Source: Circinella umbellata (lineage: Eukaryota; Mucoromycota; Mucoromycetes; Mucorales; Lichtheimiaceae). From it: a DNA stretch of 64,000 bases. Made by a program: the position numbers and the translations under genes. Of this stretch, positions 22,777-37,059 are shown one piece after another. Each line of letters begins with the position of its first letter. The stretch's first letter is position 1. A model generated the notes under the pieces. The model was given only the letters and a program-made list of their open reading frames with translations. It was not told the DNA's origin and did not search any database. The DNA lies in contig JAIWNF010000054.1 in NCBI GenBank assembly GCA_025093555.1, positions 124,001-188,000 of the forward strand, written 5' to 3'.

Positions 22777-25700
22777 ATGGCTAAAAAGCTCAATGAAATT
22801 CATCGGACAGCCACATTTGCTTGGAGCCCTGGACAGCAGTTACCTTTAATTGCAGCCGGTACTGTTTCAGGAACTCTAGATGATTCATTCTCGAACGCGT
22901 CTGAGCTCGAGCTTTTCAAGTTAGACCTCACAAACTCGAATAATAGTCAGGGTTTATCACCTGCAGGAAAAGTTAGCACTAATGCTAGGTAATATAATTT
23001 CATATGGACTTCATTTTTTTTGTATTAATATAATGCAATGTGAATTAACTTTTTCTTTTTTAAAATAAATAGATTTAACACACTCAGATGGGGTCATGCA
23101 ACAAATGAAAAACCATATGGTATTATCGCAGGTGGTATGGACAGTGGTGAACTTGAACTCTGGGATCCTGCAACTATTCTTGAAGATACAAGGTAAATAT
23201 TATAAAAATGATGCGCAATAAAAAGTATAAAGTAATAGATATTTATTAATGTATGACTTTATTATAATGAAAAATAAATTTCCAGTGCTGAAGCTGCATT
23301 AATATTACGAAATTCAACACATACTGGCCCTATCCGTGGTCTTGACTTCAACTTGTCTAAACCTAATTTGTTAGCTTCTGCTGGCAATAATAGTGAGGTA
23401 TAAACAAAAATTAGAACGGAATTCTTCTTCTATGTTCTCTTTCTAACTGTATTATTTCAATCATGTTATTAGGTATATATTTGGGATCTTACCGATCCCA
23501 CAAAACCACTTGTTCCTGGCTCTAGATCGAACAAATTAGATGACATTACTAGTGCTGCATGGAATTGTCAAGTTCCACATATTTTAGCGACATCTTCTAC
23601 TTCTGGTTATACGGTTGTCTGGGATCTTCGTAATAAAAAAGAAATTATGACTCTTTCAGCACCTGGTGCTGGTGCTTTAGGTGGAGGTAGACGTGGAATT
23701 TCTTCTGTTGCTTGGCACCCTGATGTAGTAAGTATATATATATATATATTATAAATTTGCTATCATGATCATGATGAGAAAAAAAAAGACGTATGTGATA
23801 ATGAAAATAATAGAGTATCTAACCTTTCCTTGGAATTTTATTCTTATTTCTCAGGCTACACAAATTGTAACAGCATCTGAAGATGATAATAGTCCAGTTA
23901 TCACCCTTTGGGATCTTCGTCATGCTCATTCCCCTGAAAAGACATTGGCAGGTCATAAAAAGGGTGTTATGAATATTGCATGGTGTCGTCAAGATGCAGA
24001 TCTTCTCATGTCGACTGGCAAAGATTGTAGAACTCTTTGTTGGAACCCGCGTACAGGTGACATGTTGGGTGAAGTATCGCACTCTTCCAACTGGGCATTT
24101 GAAGTGGATTGGTGTCCTCGTAACCCAGACTTATTTGCTTCAGCATCATTTGATGGAAAGGTAATATTTTTTATTCATTACTTGGTTTTCGTGTGGAATG
24201 AATACTTAATTGCGGTATTTTTAATCTATCTGTGTATAGGTCAGTGTTTATTCTATTCAAGGCGCCGGTCATGATGAATCAGCTGCTCCGACGCCTGAGC
24301 AACAAGCTGCCGCTGATAATGCAGCAGCAGACGACCCATTCTCCGCCGCTATCTTGGCTGCCACTCCACAAACACAATCTTTTGCACTGAAGCATCCACC
24401 TAAATGGCTTCGTCGACCTGTTGGTGCCTCGTTTAGTTTCAGTGGTAAATTGGTAACTTATAACAACAAGGCAGGAGAGGCTGCCGCCAAGGTAGCAGCT
24501 AGCCTCCCTCCAGGATCTGCCCCCGCAGTACAGAATATTCCACGTACAGTGACTATCACAACTGTTATTACCGAACCAGAAATTGTAAAGCGATCTGAGG
24601 AACTTGAACAAGCTGTTGATCAAAATGCATTGGAGAAACTTACTGAGGAACGTCGTACACAATCTGGGGAACCCGATGAATCACAAAGTTGGGAAGTACT
24701 TCATTCATTATTTGCTGATGATGCAAGACAACAATTGATCCGCCAATTGGGATTTCAAAATGAAGAAATTATCGCTGCTGTTAAAAAAATTACTGCAAAG
24801 AATACCGAAGAAGAGAATAAGGAAGAAGATGAACAAGTAAAGAAGGATGAATCATCCTCAAAACCAGAAGTTACCCAAGAAACAGTAGCTGAAAAAGAAA
24901 AGAAAGAAGAGGCTGAAAACAAGGAACAAGACCAAGGTGAACAACAATCTGTAGAAGGCGAAGAACAACAAGAGAAGTCTACTGGTGATGAAAAAGCACC
25001 TATCGATGCACTTTCAGGTCTTTTCCAATCTTCTGCTGGTCAGTCCCCTGCTGAAGATTTCTTTGGCCAGCAATCATCTGGAGAAGTTAATGCAGTGGAT
25101 ACTACAACAACACCAACTACTACTACAGCAACTACATCGGCCACCGAACCGGCTCCTGTTGGTTCTGCTGCTGCTGCAACTCCATCTATTGTCGCTGCTC
25201 TTCAAATACCATTGGAACTTTATCCCAAAGATGGCTCCGATACTGATCGTTTGATTACGCAATCACTTGTCTTAGGCGATTTTAATTCTGCTGTTGAGCT
25301 CTGTCTTGCATCTGATCGTCTTTCTGATGCCTTGTTGTTGGCCATTTATGGTGGTTCCGAATTATTGGCTCGTACTCAAAAGGCATACTTTGAACGTCAA
25401 GCTTCCAAGACATCTTACCTGCGTCTTGTCGAGAACATTGTCAACGAAAACCTTTCCGCTATTGTGGCTAGCACATCTCTCGATGAATGGACTTCAGTTG
25501 TTGTTATTTTATGTACATTCGCTCGTACAGAAGAGTTTGGTCCTCTTTGTGAAAGTTTGGGCAGTCGCCTCGAAGAAGCCTGGTCTGCTGCTATCAAGAA
25601 GAATGATGTGGAAAAGGGCCAACAATTCCGTCGTCACGCCACTCTTTGTTATTTGGTAGCCGGCAATCTTGAAAAGGTGGCTGGTATTTGGATCATTGAG

Positions 25701-27938
25701 CAAGAAGAAGAGAAACAAAAGGAAACCAAAGAAGATGGAGGAGAAAATAGCAATGCAGTAGCTGGATCTAGTTTACAAAATTTGATTGAAAAGGTGACTG
25801 TCTTCCGCAAGGCCATTGATTATGAAGATGAAACTCTTGCTGCTGATCAAAATTCTAGCGAGACCCAACCTGGTGTTTATCCTTTGGGTCAATTATATAA
25901 CAAATATTGTGAATATGCTGAATTGATGGCTACTCAGGGTAAACTGGACGTTGCTTTGCGATATTTGAATTTGACCCCCAGTGGTTACCGTGAACTTATG
26001 TCAGATCGTTTAGCTGTTATTCGGGATCGTGTTTATCGTGCTTGTGTTGGTGAAGGAAGCTTTGGTCAACATCGTGTTCCAACATTCCCATTCGAACCTA
26101 CTCCTCTTTTATCTGAAAAAGAAAGAGCCATCCCTGATGGTGGTGCCAATGGTTATGAAGGTCAACATTTGTTCCAACAACCTGTCCAAGTCGATCCATT
26201 ACAACAACAGCAACAACAACAGCAAGCTGGACCTTTTGATACGTATAAGCCATATGATCCTTCAGCTAATGCACCTGCTGTTCAACAACCCCAACAACCT
26301 TTGCAACAGCAACAACAACACAATGTTTACAACAATGCTTATAATCCATATGAACAGCCTGTACAGCAACAACAGCAACAGCAACAACAGCAACAACAAC
26401 AACCAAATCCATACGCCCCAATTACTAATCCACTTGGTGCTGCCCCACCAAATAATAATTATGGTTATGGATATCCAGCTGCCGGTCAACAACAACAGCA
26501 AGTGCCTCCACCTACACAACCAGGTGTACCTCCTCCACCTCCACCCAAGGGTAGAGCTCCAGGATCAGCTAGCGCTAGTCCATCTGTTTCTCACAGATCT
26601 GCTTCGGGTGCATGGAATGATCCACCTAATATTTCCAATGCTCATGTTACAAGAAGCCCAGCTGGTGCTCAAGCGGGTCCAAGACGTGTTATATCACCTT
26701 TCCCTAACCAACCAGCACCTACAACTGCTTATCCACCAGGACCTGGCCAACCCCAACCTCAGCAACAACAATCTTACATGCAACAACCACTACCTCCCAA
26801 TAGAGGCATGGGTGCCCCTCCACCTCCACCTCCAACGGCTACTTCTGCTCCTCCACCCCCGCCACCTATGAACGCAGTTGCTCCTACGCCTTTAGCTAAG
26901 CAACATCCTCACCCACCTCCGCCACAACAACAGCAACAACATCAGCAACAACCTGGATATCATCATCCTTTAGGCCCTGCCCCTATGAGAGCTACACCTC
27001 CACCCCCTCCTGTTACATCGATGGCACCACCTCCACAACAACAGCAAATGGTGCCTCCACCTCAACAACAGCAACAACAACAACTTCATAGGCCATCACC
27101 TTATGCTCCTCAACCAAACCAAGCACAACAAGGACCTTATGCTCACCCGCAACAACAACAGCAACCACCTCAACCACAACAGATGCCATTCCGATCTACA
27201 GCTACACCTCCTTTGCAACAACAACAACAACAACCATCACCTAGAGCACAACCTGCAACTCCCGCTAAACCTGCTGCACCGCCTGCACCAGAAAAGAAGC
27301 GACATCGTAAGTTTTATAGAAAAAAACAATAGTAGCTATTTGGCGTTTTGCTGGCTTTTTATTTTATCAATACTAACCTAGTTATTTACATCAAACATAT
27401 ATAAATATATATAGCCAAGGAAGACAGAAGTCATATTTCTCCCGCACAACGTCCAATTTACCAAATCCTTTCAGCTGAGTTGACCCAAGCAAGACAACGA
27501 TCTCCTGTAAGTTTTTATTCTAATAGTTACTATTATTGACCTGAGACGAATGTTATATAATAAAAAGTAGGTATACTAATTTGCTTCTCATTTTTTAGCC
27601 TGCTCAAAAGAGAATGTTAGATGATACTGAACGTAGATTAAACACTCTCTTTGAAGAATTAAATAACAGCGAGATATCTGATGGCGTTGTACAGCCTATG
27701 CTTCAACTTGTGCAAGGTAAAATAATAGTGCTTTTATTTGATTTATGAAACAAAATAGGGGCAGCAAAAAAAAAAAAACTAATAATATATCAACTTTAAA
27801 TATATAGCTTTGCAAAGTAGTGATTATGATACAGCTCAACGTATTCAAGTCGATTTAGTTACAACTCGTTATGAAGAATGTGGTTCATGGCTTGTAGGCG
27901 TAAAGAGATTGATTGATAATGCAAAGGCAATGGCTTAA
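22777..27938 (+). CDS. SEC31: COPII outer coat protein Sec31
   Basis: With Sec13 it forms the outer cage of COPII vesicles that leave the ER, and it stimulates Sar1 GTP hydrolysis. Nine exons: 22777-22988, 23073-23192, 23286-23397, 23473-23727, 23855-24160, 24240-27306, 27415-27506, 27599-27716, 27808-27938; 1470 aa. Residues ~1-340 form the WD40 propeller (LELWDP, VYIWDLTDP, LWDLRH, NWAFEVDWCPRN). After an acidic, Glu/Lys-rich insert, the alpha-solenoid ACE1 region (~655-860) contains LVLGDFNSAVELCLASDRL. Residues ~975-1355 are a Pro/Gln-rich linker with many polyQ and polyP runs, where Sec23 binds in known homologues. The last ~110 residues are the SRA1/Sec31-type helical domain (RRLNTLFEELN). 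Architecture and length fit fungal Sec31 fully. Confidence 0.97.
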
Positions 27939-28314
27939 GATATAAAATAATATTAATATTGTTGTAATTTGTTTGACTGACTGAAAATATAAATATACAC
28001 ATAAATACTATATAATACTGTTATAACATTTTATAGTCGTTATTTTACCACTGTTGTTATGCAACTTAATTATCTTTAATAGCCAATGAATTATAAATGT
28101 TCCGAATAGCCTTTTTTTTTACCAAGTTAATTGCCTTTATTGTTGACTAATTAGTTCCTATGTGTAATAATACAAAAAAAAAAAAGACTGAGAAAAGGGA
28201 AAAAAAAATAAGGCGTAGAAAAAAAACTTGACAGCTAGAATTCTCTTTCGTTTTTTCTTTTACCCTTTTCTTCCCTGTATATATCTTTTTTTTTTGTTAT
28301 CGTTGTTTGTTCCT
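27939..28314. promoter_or_regulatory. Short intergenic spacer SEC31 / UNC80-like gene
   Basis: 376 bases holding the SEC31 3' end and the promoter and leader of the next gene; A-rich runs at 28172-28208 and a T-rich leader just before the ATG. No specific site recognised. Confidence 0.4.
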
Positions 28315-31300
28315 ATGGCTAATACTAACACAACAGTCATAAATGTCGCACCATCACCACCATCACCTTTTGAACCCGAAGAAACTGAACCCAATTCTTC
28401 ACTTTATGGTAATGCCTCTAGTACGAATAATGGTTTCAATAATAATGGAGGTCCTTCACCCAAGTTGGATGAATATCGAAACATGATTCGCCATATTCTG
28501 ACAAAAATCAGTAAACGACGTCGACCACCTACTGCTCTAGCCAATTTAGCCGAGTCATGTATCACTATGAAACCCAACACAACATTTGATAATGAAGAAG
28601 TTGTGGATCTATTAATTCAACTTCGAACGGCCCTGACTTTATGCGAAAAAAGTGGGCTCGGTCCTGAAATATTGATACAACGGTAGGTTTCTACAATATT
28701 GAACCGGAGCTATATATATATATAAATAACTTGATAATATTTACACTGATAATATATAGTGATCCACGAGCTTCACCAGGATCATCTCAAGGAAATTCGC
28801 CCATCATGGCATCATCACCACAAACGCTTGCATTTGAAACAGAATATAAATCATCATCATCTTTTGATAACATTATTGCCACATTGGATGATTTGGTATT
28901 AAACGACTGTCAATATAGTGCAACCAACCCACGTCCATCACGACCATCTTATAGTATGCAATCCATCCTGATCGATGTAGCAACTGTGTTAGTGACTTTA
29001 TGTAACGATTCAACACTCCTTTCTGTTATTGGTACGACGATGCTTCCTGCATTTGATTCATTCCCTGAAGGTCCCTTACTTGGAAAGCTATTAGGTTTTT
29101 TTCTTGATATACTTGTACCTCAATTGTCACAATGTAAAGCACAATCTGAAAAACAGTCTTCTACTTTGAACACGGAAAATCGGCATACACAAGGTAAATA
29201 ATAACTATAGTAAAAATCACGTCTAACCCAATGATAAGATATAAAAAAACTAATGTCACTCGACGTACGTAGCACGACATCCAACATCACCGGTGGTAGT
29301 AACAGCAACAGCACCTACCATTAATATTCAAAGTCCTGATCCAGATGAGGATAACATCAGAACACAACAACGATCATCTCATCTTACCATTAATACACAG
29401 TTTTCTCCAACAGCGTCATCCCCCCTTTCACCTCGTGGCTCATTACAGCAACAACAACAACAAATTCAAATAAAGGAACATGATCCAATCCATTCTTTAT
29501 TTACACCACTTTTATATTTTATGATTCAATACATTGACCCATATCTTGCATCATCCACTCATTTAACCGATTCGTTAGCTTTTACATTACCACATCAATC
29601 CTATTCTATCTATAATTTTCATCGCGCCCTCTGCTTCATGATCAATCAAAAACCAGATTTACATCTTGATCTTTTACGAGTTATATCCCACGGAAGTGCA
29701 CCAGAGGTTAAATATAAAGCCTGTCAAATTTTATTTCATTATTATAATATCAGTACTGGTCACCCGATCATAGCGGAAGATTTTCCAGAATTCGGTAGCG
29801 AGAATGAAATTGCACTTTTGGAAAAAGTGATGGAGCATCAGACACTTGAACAAGAACGTCAACATCAAAATGACCCTACCTTTATTGAAAGTATGATTGG
29901 TGCTAATAGTAACAACATAATCGGCAACAATAATGCCAGTAATATCACTGGTGCTGGATGTAGTAATAGTAGTCATGCCAATAGTGGCAATAATACAGCT
30001 TATAATGGAATTAATCGAAAATATAAAAGTGGGTTATTACTACACCAAATGGGAGGTCCATCATCATCACCATCCCCTATACCACGAAGCGACGAATCAT
30101 GGGATGATGATGCAGCATCTACTACTGGTCGTGAATGTCATGTATGGCATCCATACATGTTTGCAGAATACAACAAGACCCAAGCAGAAGAAATATCTAT
30201 ACAAACGCAACGTGCCCAAGCAGGAATACAAGTATTTAGTACTGTCGTCCATGACGATATGAATGGTGCCTATTGTAAAGAGTGCTATAAGATTATCAAC
30301 GGCTATGGTTTACGATGTTTCCAATGTAAATGTAGTTTACATTATGGTTGTCTTTCCAACAGTGATCAAGATATTATGCTCTATGTTAAAGAGGGAGGGG
30401 TTCAAAAAGTAGTCAGTCCACAATTTTGTACAATCCCGATACAGCCACGGTACTGTTGCGATAAGAGTAATACGCTCAACAGTACTTCACCTGCCATTAT
30501 CAATTTATTGGGTCATCAATTTGTGTTGGTGAATTTATTCACATTAATGTTATGTGCATCTTGTTGTTTGCCTTTATGGGGAATATCACATCAAGGGTAT
30601 CGATGTTCTGTATGTAACCGATTTGTTCATCCGCATTGTTTGGCTAAAGCAGAACATCAAGGAGGATTTAAAGACGTTAATTCGACAATTCAACGATGCC
30701 ATCCTTATCAACCATTATTGGAAAGTCACACAAGAATTTCGGAAAATGCATTGTGTGATGGATTACGCGATTTTTATGGTGATTTATATCCTACAAACGA
30801 TAGTGATATGGCGACCAAAAGTTTTGAGGAAGTTGGAATGGTTCTAAATGTGCTATTACTGCAAGATAATATTTTGCAGTGTGGGATTGCATCTGGATGT
30901 TTATTGGTTAATCAAGCTTCAGAAGATCCGCTTTTGGTTGTTCCACAAACAGAAACGACTTTGGATGATGGGAACGATGAAAACAGTACAGAACGGATAT
31001 CAAGTGCATCACCTATTTTACGAAATGCGTTGAATTTATGTATGAAATATATTTTATCCGGTAGTTGTCCAACGTCCCGATTCTTGGGTAGTTTCTATAA
31101 TAATCGACAACATATTATAGAAGAATGTGTATTGAGCAAGGAAGAATACTTAGCCCATATCTGTGCCATGATGAAATCAGGCGTGGTGTCAACTATGACA
31201 GGTGTTGAAAAACATACATCCATGACAAGTGATTATTTACAAGTGGAACAATGGGATGATCATCATCAACATCACCACAGTGACAACAATTACGACGGGA

Positions 31301-32774
31301 CACCACAAGAAGTTATTGATCGTGATGACTTGTTGAAATGGTTAATGATCAATGTACGTATCAAAAGTTATCGTATGACCGAAATCATGATGCAACATAT
31401 GCGAAATTTGGGTCTTTTTGAACGACAAGATGCATCTCATCTGTTATTCACATCAACAGAAGACAAACATGTACCCATTATTTTTCCCATTCCTTATGCG
31501 ATTGACTGTTCACCTACGGTAGAAACATTGGTGGATGCCATTGAAGCATGTTTGAATGATATTGATATTACTATCAATGAATGTGGTATGTTACTCTTAG
31601 TACGTCGATGTTGGCCTGACCCATTTATTTCAAGATATACATGCGAACGGTTAATTCTGGCAATTTTGTCATGGGTATTTCAAGAGGATGAAAAATTATC
31701 GACGTTACATGCAGAATACATGGGTGATCAGCACGGGAATACTCACAGAAATCAACAGCCACTACCGGGGGTCAAGAATAGTCGATGGACACAAGCTGCA
31801 CAAGCTGCTTTAATGTCACGGATGAAGGGGGCAGACAAGGGCAGACAAAGTGTTAATTTTGCAATGGGAATGAGTAGTGGTGCAGGTAATGTTTATGTGA
31901 CCACACGTGGCGCATTACGTGATCGGTACTTGATTCGATGGATGGCATTAATGCATGAAATGGACCCCAAAGGATATGCTACCATGTTGTTTGATACAAT
32001 TGAGCGCATAGTCGAAGGCAAACGAGAAGAAAATGCCCCGTGGTTAGATAGTCAAGAAGAAGAGGTTTGTATATATAATAGGATGGATTTAAACATTTTT
32101 ATAATACTCAACTAATAATAATACTATAATAATCTGTTTATATATATGTATATATAAATATAAGCGAGACGCAGCACAACGATCTGAAGAATTTATTGGT
32201 TACATTCTAAAACTCAAAACATGTGGGTTAGCATTTTCTGCATTGGATACAGTTTTGCAACACTGGTTTGATAAATCGTTTGATGAAAATGAACAGCGTG
32301 GTCTACTGAAAAGAAAAGAACCAGCGGATATTCGTAACTTAGCCAAACTATGTTCTTCCAAAATTAATGTTCCCAAACCAACAGCGGGTACCTCGACGGC
32401 GGGAGCAACAGCATCGGGGGCAGCAGCTGGGGATCCAAGTCATGCATTTGATGTGATAACAGCTCTTTTTGCTGCAGGTGATACGGCAAGTGTGGAACGT
32501 GGCATTCGCTGGTTAGCGTTGGTTATGCATGCTGGTACTGGTATTCCACCTTCATCTGTGGCGAAAATTGCTCGACATTTGGTACTTGCAAAAGCATCTC
32601 TTAGTATGATGGCCAAATTTGTTGAATTACTGTGGTATCAAACTGTGAATGTTTTAAATGTGAGCACATCAAGAGCTGTTATTATTGATGTGGTTGGATA
32701 TTTAAATGAAATTGCGTTAGAATCATTGCGTGATAAAGAGAACGATCAAGATCTATCTATAGAGCAACTTACTA

Positions 32775-32817
<43 letters not shown>

Positions 32818-35800
32818 CTGTTTTTTATTTATTTATATGTGTACGTAATACGAGATTTTATGCAAGGAAGAAAGTAACCTGTTTATAAATTTGTTGGCCG
32901 GAAATACGTATAGTGCGCAAAAATTTATAAAATATAGTGCTGCATTAACATGTTATGCATGCAATTGTCCACTTGGAAACATTGCAGAACTTGACATTGT
33001 GCCTTATTTTGGTGATCATGTGGCACAATTGACGTAAGTTTTCTTTTTTTGGTATTTGCATTCATAGATATATTATCTTATACTTATTCTTTTTGTTTTT
33101 GTTTTTATTTTTATTTTTTAGTCATAATAAGCGTCAATCTGCTCATATTGATAATACCTTGCCTATGCAAATCGATGAAAGTACTCAAGTCATTCGCTGT
33201 ATGATGCTTTATCTCCAATTTGATCAACTCAATATTCGTCCAGATGTTCTCAAAATGTTTTATGCACTTATACATTGGGGCTTTGGTATTAGTAACAAAT
33301 CTGATATTATTAATCAATGTTCACCTACTTTGATTTCAGCGTAAGTATTTTTTTTTATCTTGAAGAAAAAAACAACGACAACAATAATTATACGTTATTA
33401 TGATAATTGACACAGTAACCTATTATAGCATTTGGGAAACGTTACCACCAACTTATGATTACTTGAGTGATATCAACTTGAGTTTGTTAATGAAATTAAT
33501 GTCTTCTGATGTACGTCCTTTCCACGCATGCGTGTTCAAAATATTTGAAGACTCTAATTGGGAAATTCGTTATCAAGGCCTTGATAATCTTTATGGTTTA
33601 TTTACCAAGATGGATGCCGCTTTTCAAACCAAATGGTTACCTATGTTATCCTATCTTGGTCCGGTGTTCAGTTATTTCGTCGGCAGTCTCTGGGATAAAG
33701 AAGAGTATGTTCGATCCAAGGCATTTGCATTGATACGTACATTTGGCACTTTACATTTACGTTCTGCGTTCCGATGTTGGGAAGCTTATTTCTTGACTGC
33801 CACAGACCGACAAAGAACATCCGTTATCAAACTCATGATTCAATTAAATGCTTTGTTTCCTGATTGGCAAGTAATTCAATGGGAGTCATTATTGGAAGCA
33901 TTGGAAGTAAAACAACAAGCCGATAGAGCGACTGATACACAATCGGTAGATATTCTTGAACGATATATGCGATCTTCACCATACAATCCAGCGTACCATT
34001 CTCATAACAGTGGTGATGACCGCGATAGTGATGGATTAACTCAAGAAGAACGAGAAAATGAAGATTTGTTAACAGTTGAAATTGAAAATGCACGTGTTTT
34101 AATGCTGACTCTTGCGTTACAAATGTTGGGAAGTCATTTACCAGTAGACACTGTTCAAATATCAAGATTAAAATACATTCTTGTCGATTGTATGGGATTC
34201 AATGATTGTCGACGCTACGTTGTTTCCGGTGAATGGGTTGTTACATTTGGTAATATATCTTATGACTCATCAAACTCATTACAAAATACATTTTTGATTG
34301 CTGCGTCTCGTGGTCTCAAGAAAATTATGGATAGTTTTGCTCCATTACCAGCTGAAACAGTGGCTTCCATGGCTCCTGATGTATTAGAGCGTAACCGTGT
34401 GGAGCTGGCTGAAAATAGTAGCCCTGGTGTTCATTTTATTGATGTAGTGCTCAAGTTGTTCAACTCAGGTGTAGATGTTGCTGGATTAAATCATATGATG
34501 CTCAAGATTTGGTTGGAAACGATACTAATCGTTATGTACAAGGTAATAATAAAAAAGAGAATATAAATTAATATCTGATATGAGGAAAGACGAAATTGGT
34601 CAACTAAATGATTATACATATAGCATAATATTCTTGAACGAGAATTTGAACACAGCATTGTTAATTGCATGAAGCAAATTATTGAATTACTTACCAAAGA
34701 TATAAGTGAAGAAAATAAGTTACTGATCTTGGAAATTTTGAAATGTTTATTACGTCGTTCGGACCACCTAACTGCTATGGTCCTGTCAAAACAGATCATG
34801 GCTTTGGGTAAGCTTATGACAAAACTTGGTGACAAAATGAATGAACCGGTTTTCTTAAAAGCAAAAGAGTTTTTGAAGAGTGCTTTTCTTCGGTTTGCAG
34901 TTGCTGGTCTTTTTGTTCTCATGTTTAAGGTAAAAAGCATTAAGGGGAGGAGTGATGTTTTGAGAGGGGAGATGCATTGTGTGTATGGTTGGGATTAATC
35001 GTTCATTTTATTTAGAATCAAACGGTATCAGATACAAATAATCGTGATGTTGATTTATTCTTTGTTTTGCGTACTGTGATTGATCCAGAAGATGTTGTAC
35101 CAGATGAAGATATGCAAGAAATAGTATACTTGCGCGATCAGCCTGTACGCGATGTTTTGGATAAATTAATGAAACAACAAATGGAACGTAAAGCATTCTC
35201 GACGGTCTTGCATAATATGTGTCGTTATGTAGAAACTGTACATTCACATCCATATTCAGAATCTATTTTAAATGGTAGTTCTGCTTTTTATATTATATTT
35301 ATTTTTTAAAGCTGTTAAACTAACGATACCTCGTTTTTTATTTGTTTATTTAGATTATGCTGTATTCTTAAATACTCTTACTAAGCACACAACAGGTTGG
35401 AGACGACCCGAATGGGATATTAATCCATTATTTACAATGTCTGCCATTCTCTTAAAAGAGCACCCATATCATTATGCTGTAAGTTAAGGCATATAGAAAT
35501 AACGGATAATTTGTATAAAAAAAAGGGAGTGGTTTATTAACTATATGATACCGGGAACGTTTTTTTTAATAATTTAGATTTTATTACCTCAAATACAAAA
35601 CTTACTTCGACATGGTCTTCAAAATTGTACTATTGAAGTTGAAAGTGTAGTCAAATTACTTGGATCCTATAGTGCACTTGTTAGTATACCCGGCTCATCA
35701 CCTGATAATGTATTTGCTCAAATTATTATGGACGAAGTCAAGAGTGGTCTCAATTCTCGAACCAAAATTCACAAGGACACCATGCTTGTATTACTTGAAC

Positions 35801-36872
35801 TTGTTTTATGGGATAGTACACCGGAACATGAAGTATGGTTCGATGAAATTGAACAGTTATTACCAGGAGAACATTCTACTTCTACAGCTGTTGCTGGTGG
35901 ATATCGACGAGTACGATACTTTGATACAGCTCTTCCAACGTTGTTAGAACCTCTTAGTTATTTTCTTAAACTCCCACCCGCTTCTCAACAATTTACGAAA
36001 AAGGATTTTAAAACATACAGTACTGTTGCTGAATTATTGGTGACTTTATGTGTGGATGATAATAGTAATTTATATCGGGTATTTGGAATGCAAAAATTGG
36101 ATGAAACCCGTCATTGTCTACGATTTCTCAGCTGGTTCTTGCTGGGTATCTTACGTGAAACCAATACATCGTTACTTTTGGTGGAATTTGAGGATACAAT
36201 TATTGAATTGTTGGTGCAAACTTTTAATTCTATCCCTATAGATTTTGATACTCCTGATATCAATTTTTCGTATAGTCCTGCAGGAGAATCGCTCGTTTTG
36301 GGATTTTTGATTGTCAAGGCATGGGTTTTATTGATGCTTCGGTGGGAGGATAATCGACCTACATTTTGGATGTCGTTATGGCCAGCCTTACGACGATTAC
36401 TAAGTCGAATTGATCCAGAAACATTATCTGTTGCTGGAAATGTTGGATTATCCGTTTGGAATCTGTTTTTATCGTTATTACAATTCTTGTTTACATGTCG
36501 CAGTGCTGTTGTCATGGTAAATTCTTATGAATGGAGCTCCATTCTAGATATGCTGCTTGAACAGGTAACGTAAAAGACGAAATCAAAATAATTGTACGAT
36601 AAGAATAATAAATAATAATAAATTGTTGGTATGGAATTTAGATTACACAACAAAGCAATGGCTATGTAGGACAAGAACGAGTGGCCCTGAATGAATTTGA
36701 AATGCAGGTCAAGCATATCCAACGCATGTTTATTACTCCACCTGTTCAAGTGCCCACAACAATGTTGAATGATCAATTATTCCTCGAGTTAAGGGATGTA
36801 ATGCGATTACAAGCAGAAACCATCATGTTTCAAAGCAGTAAATCTGCTTCTACTGCTAATAATGGATTGTAA
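28315..36872 (+). CDS. Giant UNC80-like channel-complex protein with C1 zinc fingers
   Basis: Twelve exons: 28315-28682, 28760-29193, 29273-32064, 32165-32775, 32875-33033, 33122-33340, 33429-34542, 34624-34929, 35016-35274, 35354-35478, 35578-36564, 36642-36872; 2534 aa in frame. The acceptors at 32164 and 32874 are AAG, so those two joins are less certain. The N-terminus is disordered; most of the rest is a helical repeat scaffold. Near 682-725 there is a C1-type zinc finger, H-x12-C-x2-C-x13-C-x2-C-x4-H-x2-C (LCASCC ... CSVCNRFVHPHC). A shorter relative lies at ~604-625 (CKECYKIINGYGLRCFQC). The second half (SSDVRPFHACVFKIFEDSNW, LWDKEEYVRSKAF, RQRTSVIKLMIQLNALFPDW) resembles the central/C-terminal part of UNC80, a subunit of animal NALCN channels whose fungal counterpart is Cch1. 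The UNC80 call is from memory of family text. Alternatively it is an unrelated HEAT-like scaffold. Confidence 0.6.
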
Positions 36873-37059
36873 CAATAAAGTAAAAATCTCTTCCTCTTCC
36901 TACCTACTTATTTTTCCATTTATGGAAAGATATAGAAAAAAGAATACATTTCGGGCGGTCCTTTTTTTGTGTTCCCTATTTTTTTTTATTAATATTTAAT
37001 CCAAAAGAGAAATAATTATTTCTATTCAACTTATCCACATACTTTTGTTACTTTGCCTT

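Noticed and set aside
26029..26871. 280-codon alternative frame inside SEC31
   Set aside because: Shadow of the polyQ/polyP repeats, which leave all frames open; SEC31 is unambiguous in the other frame.
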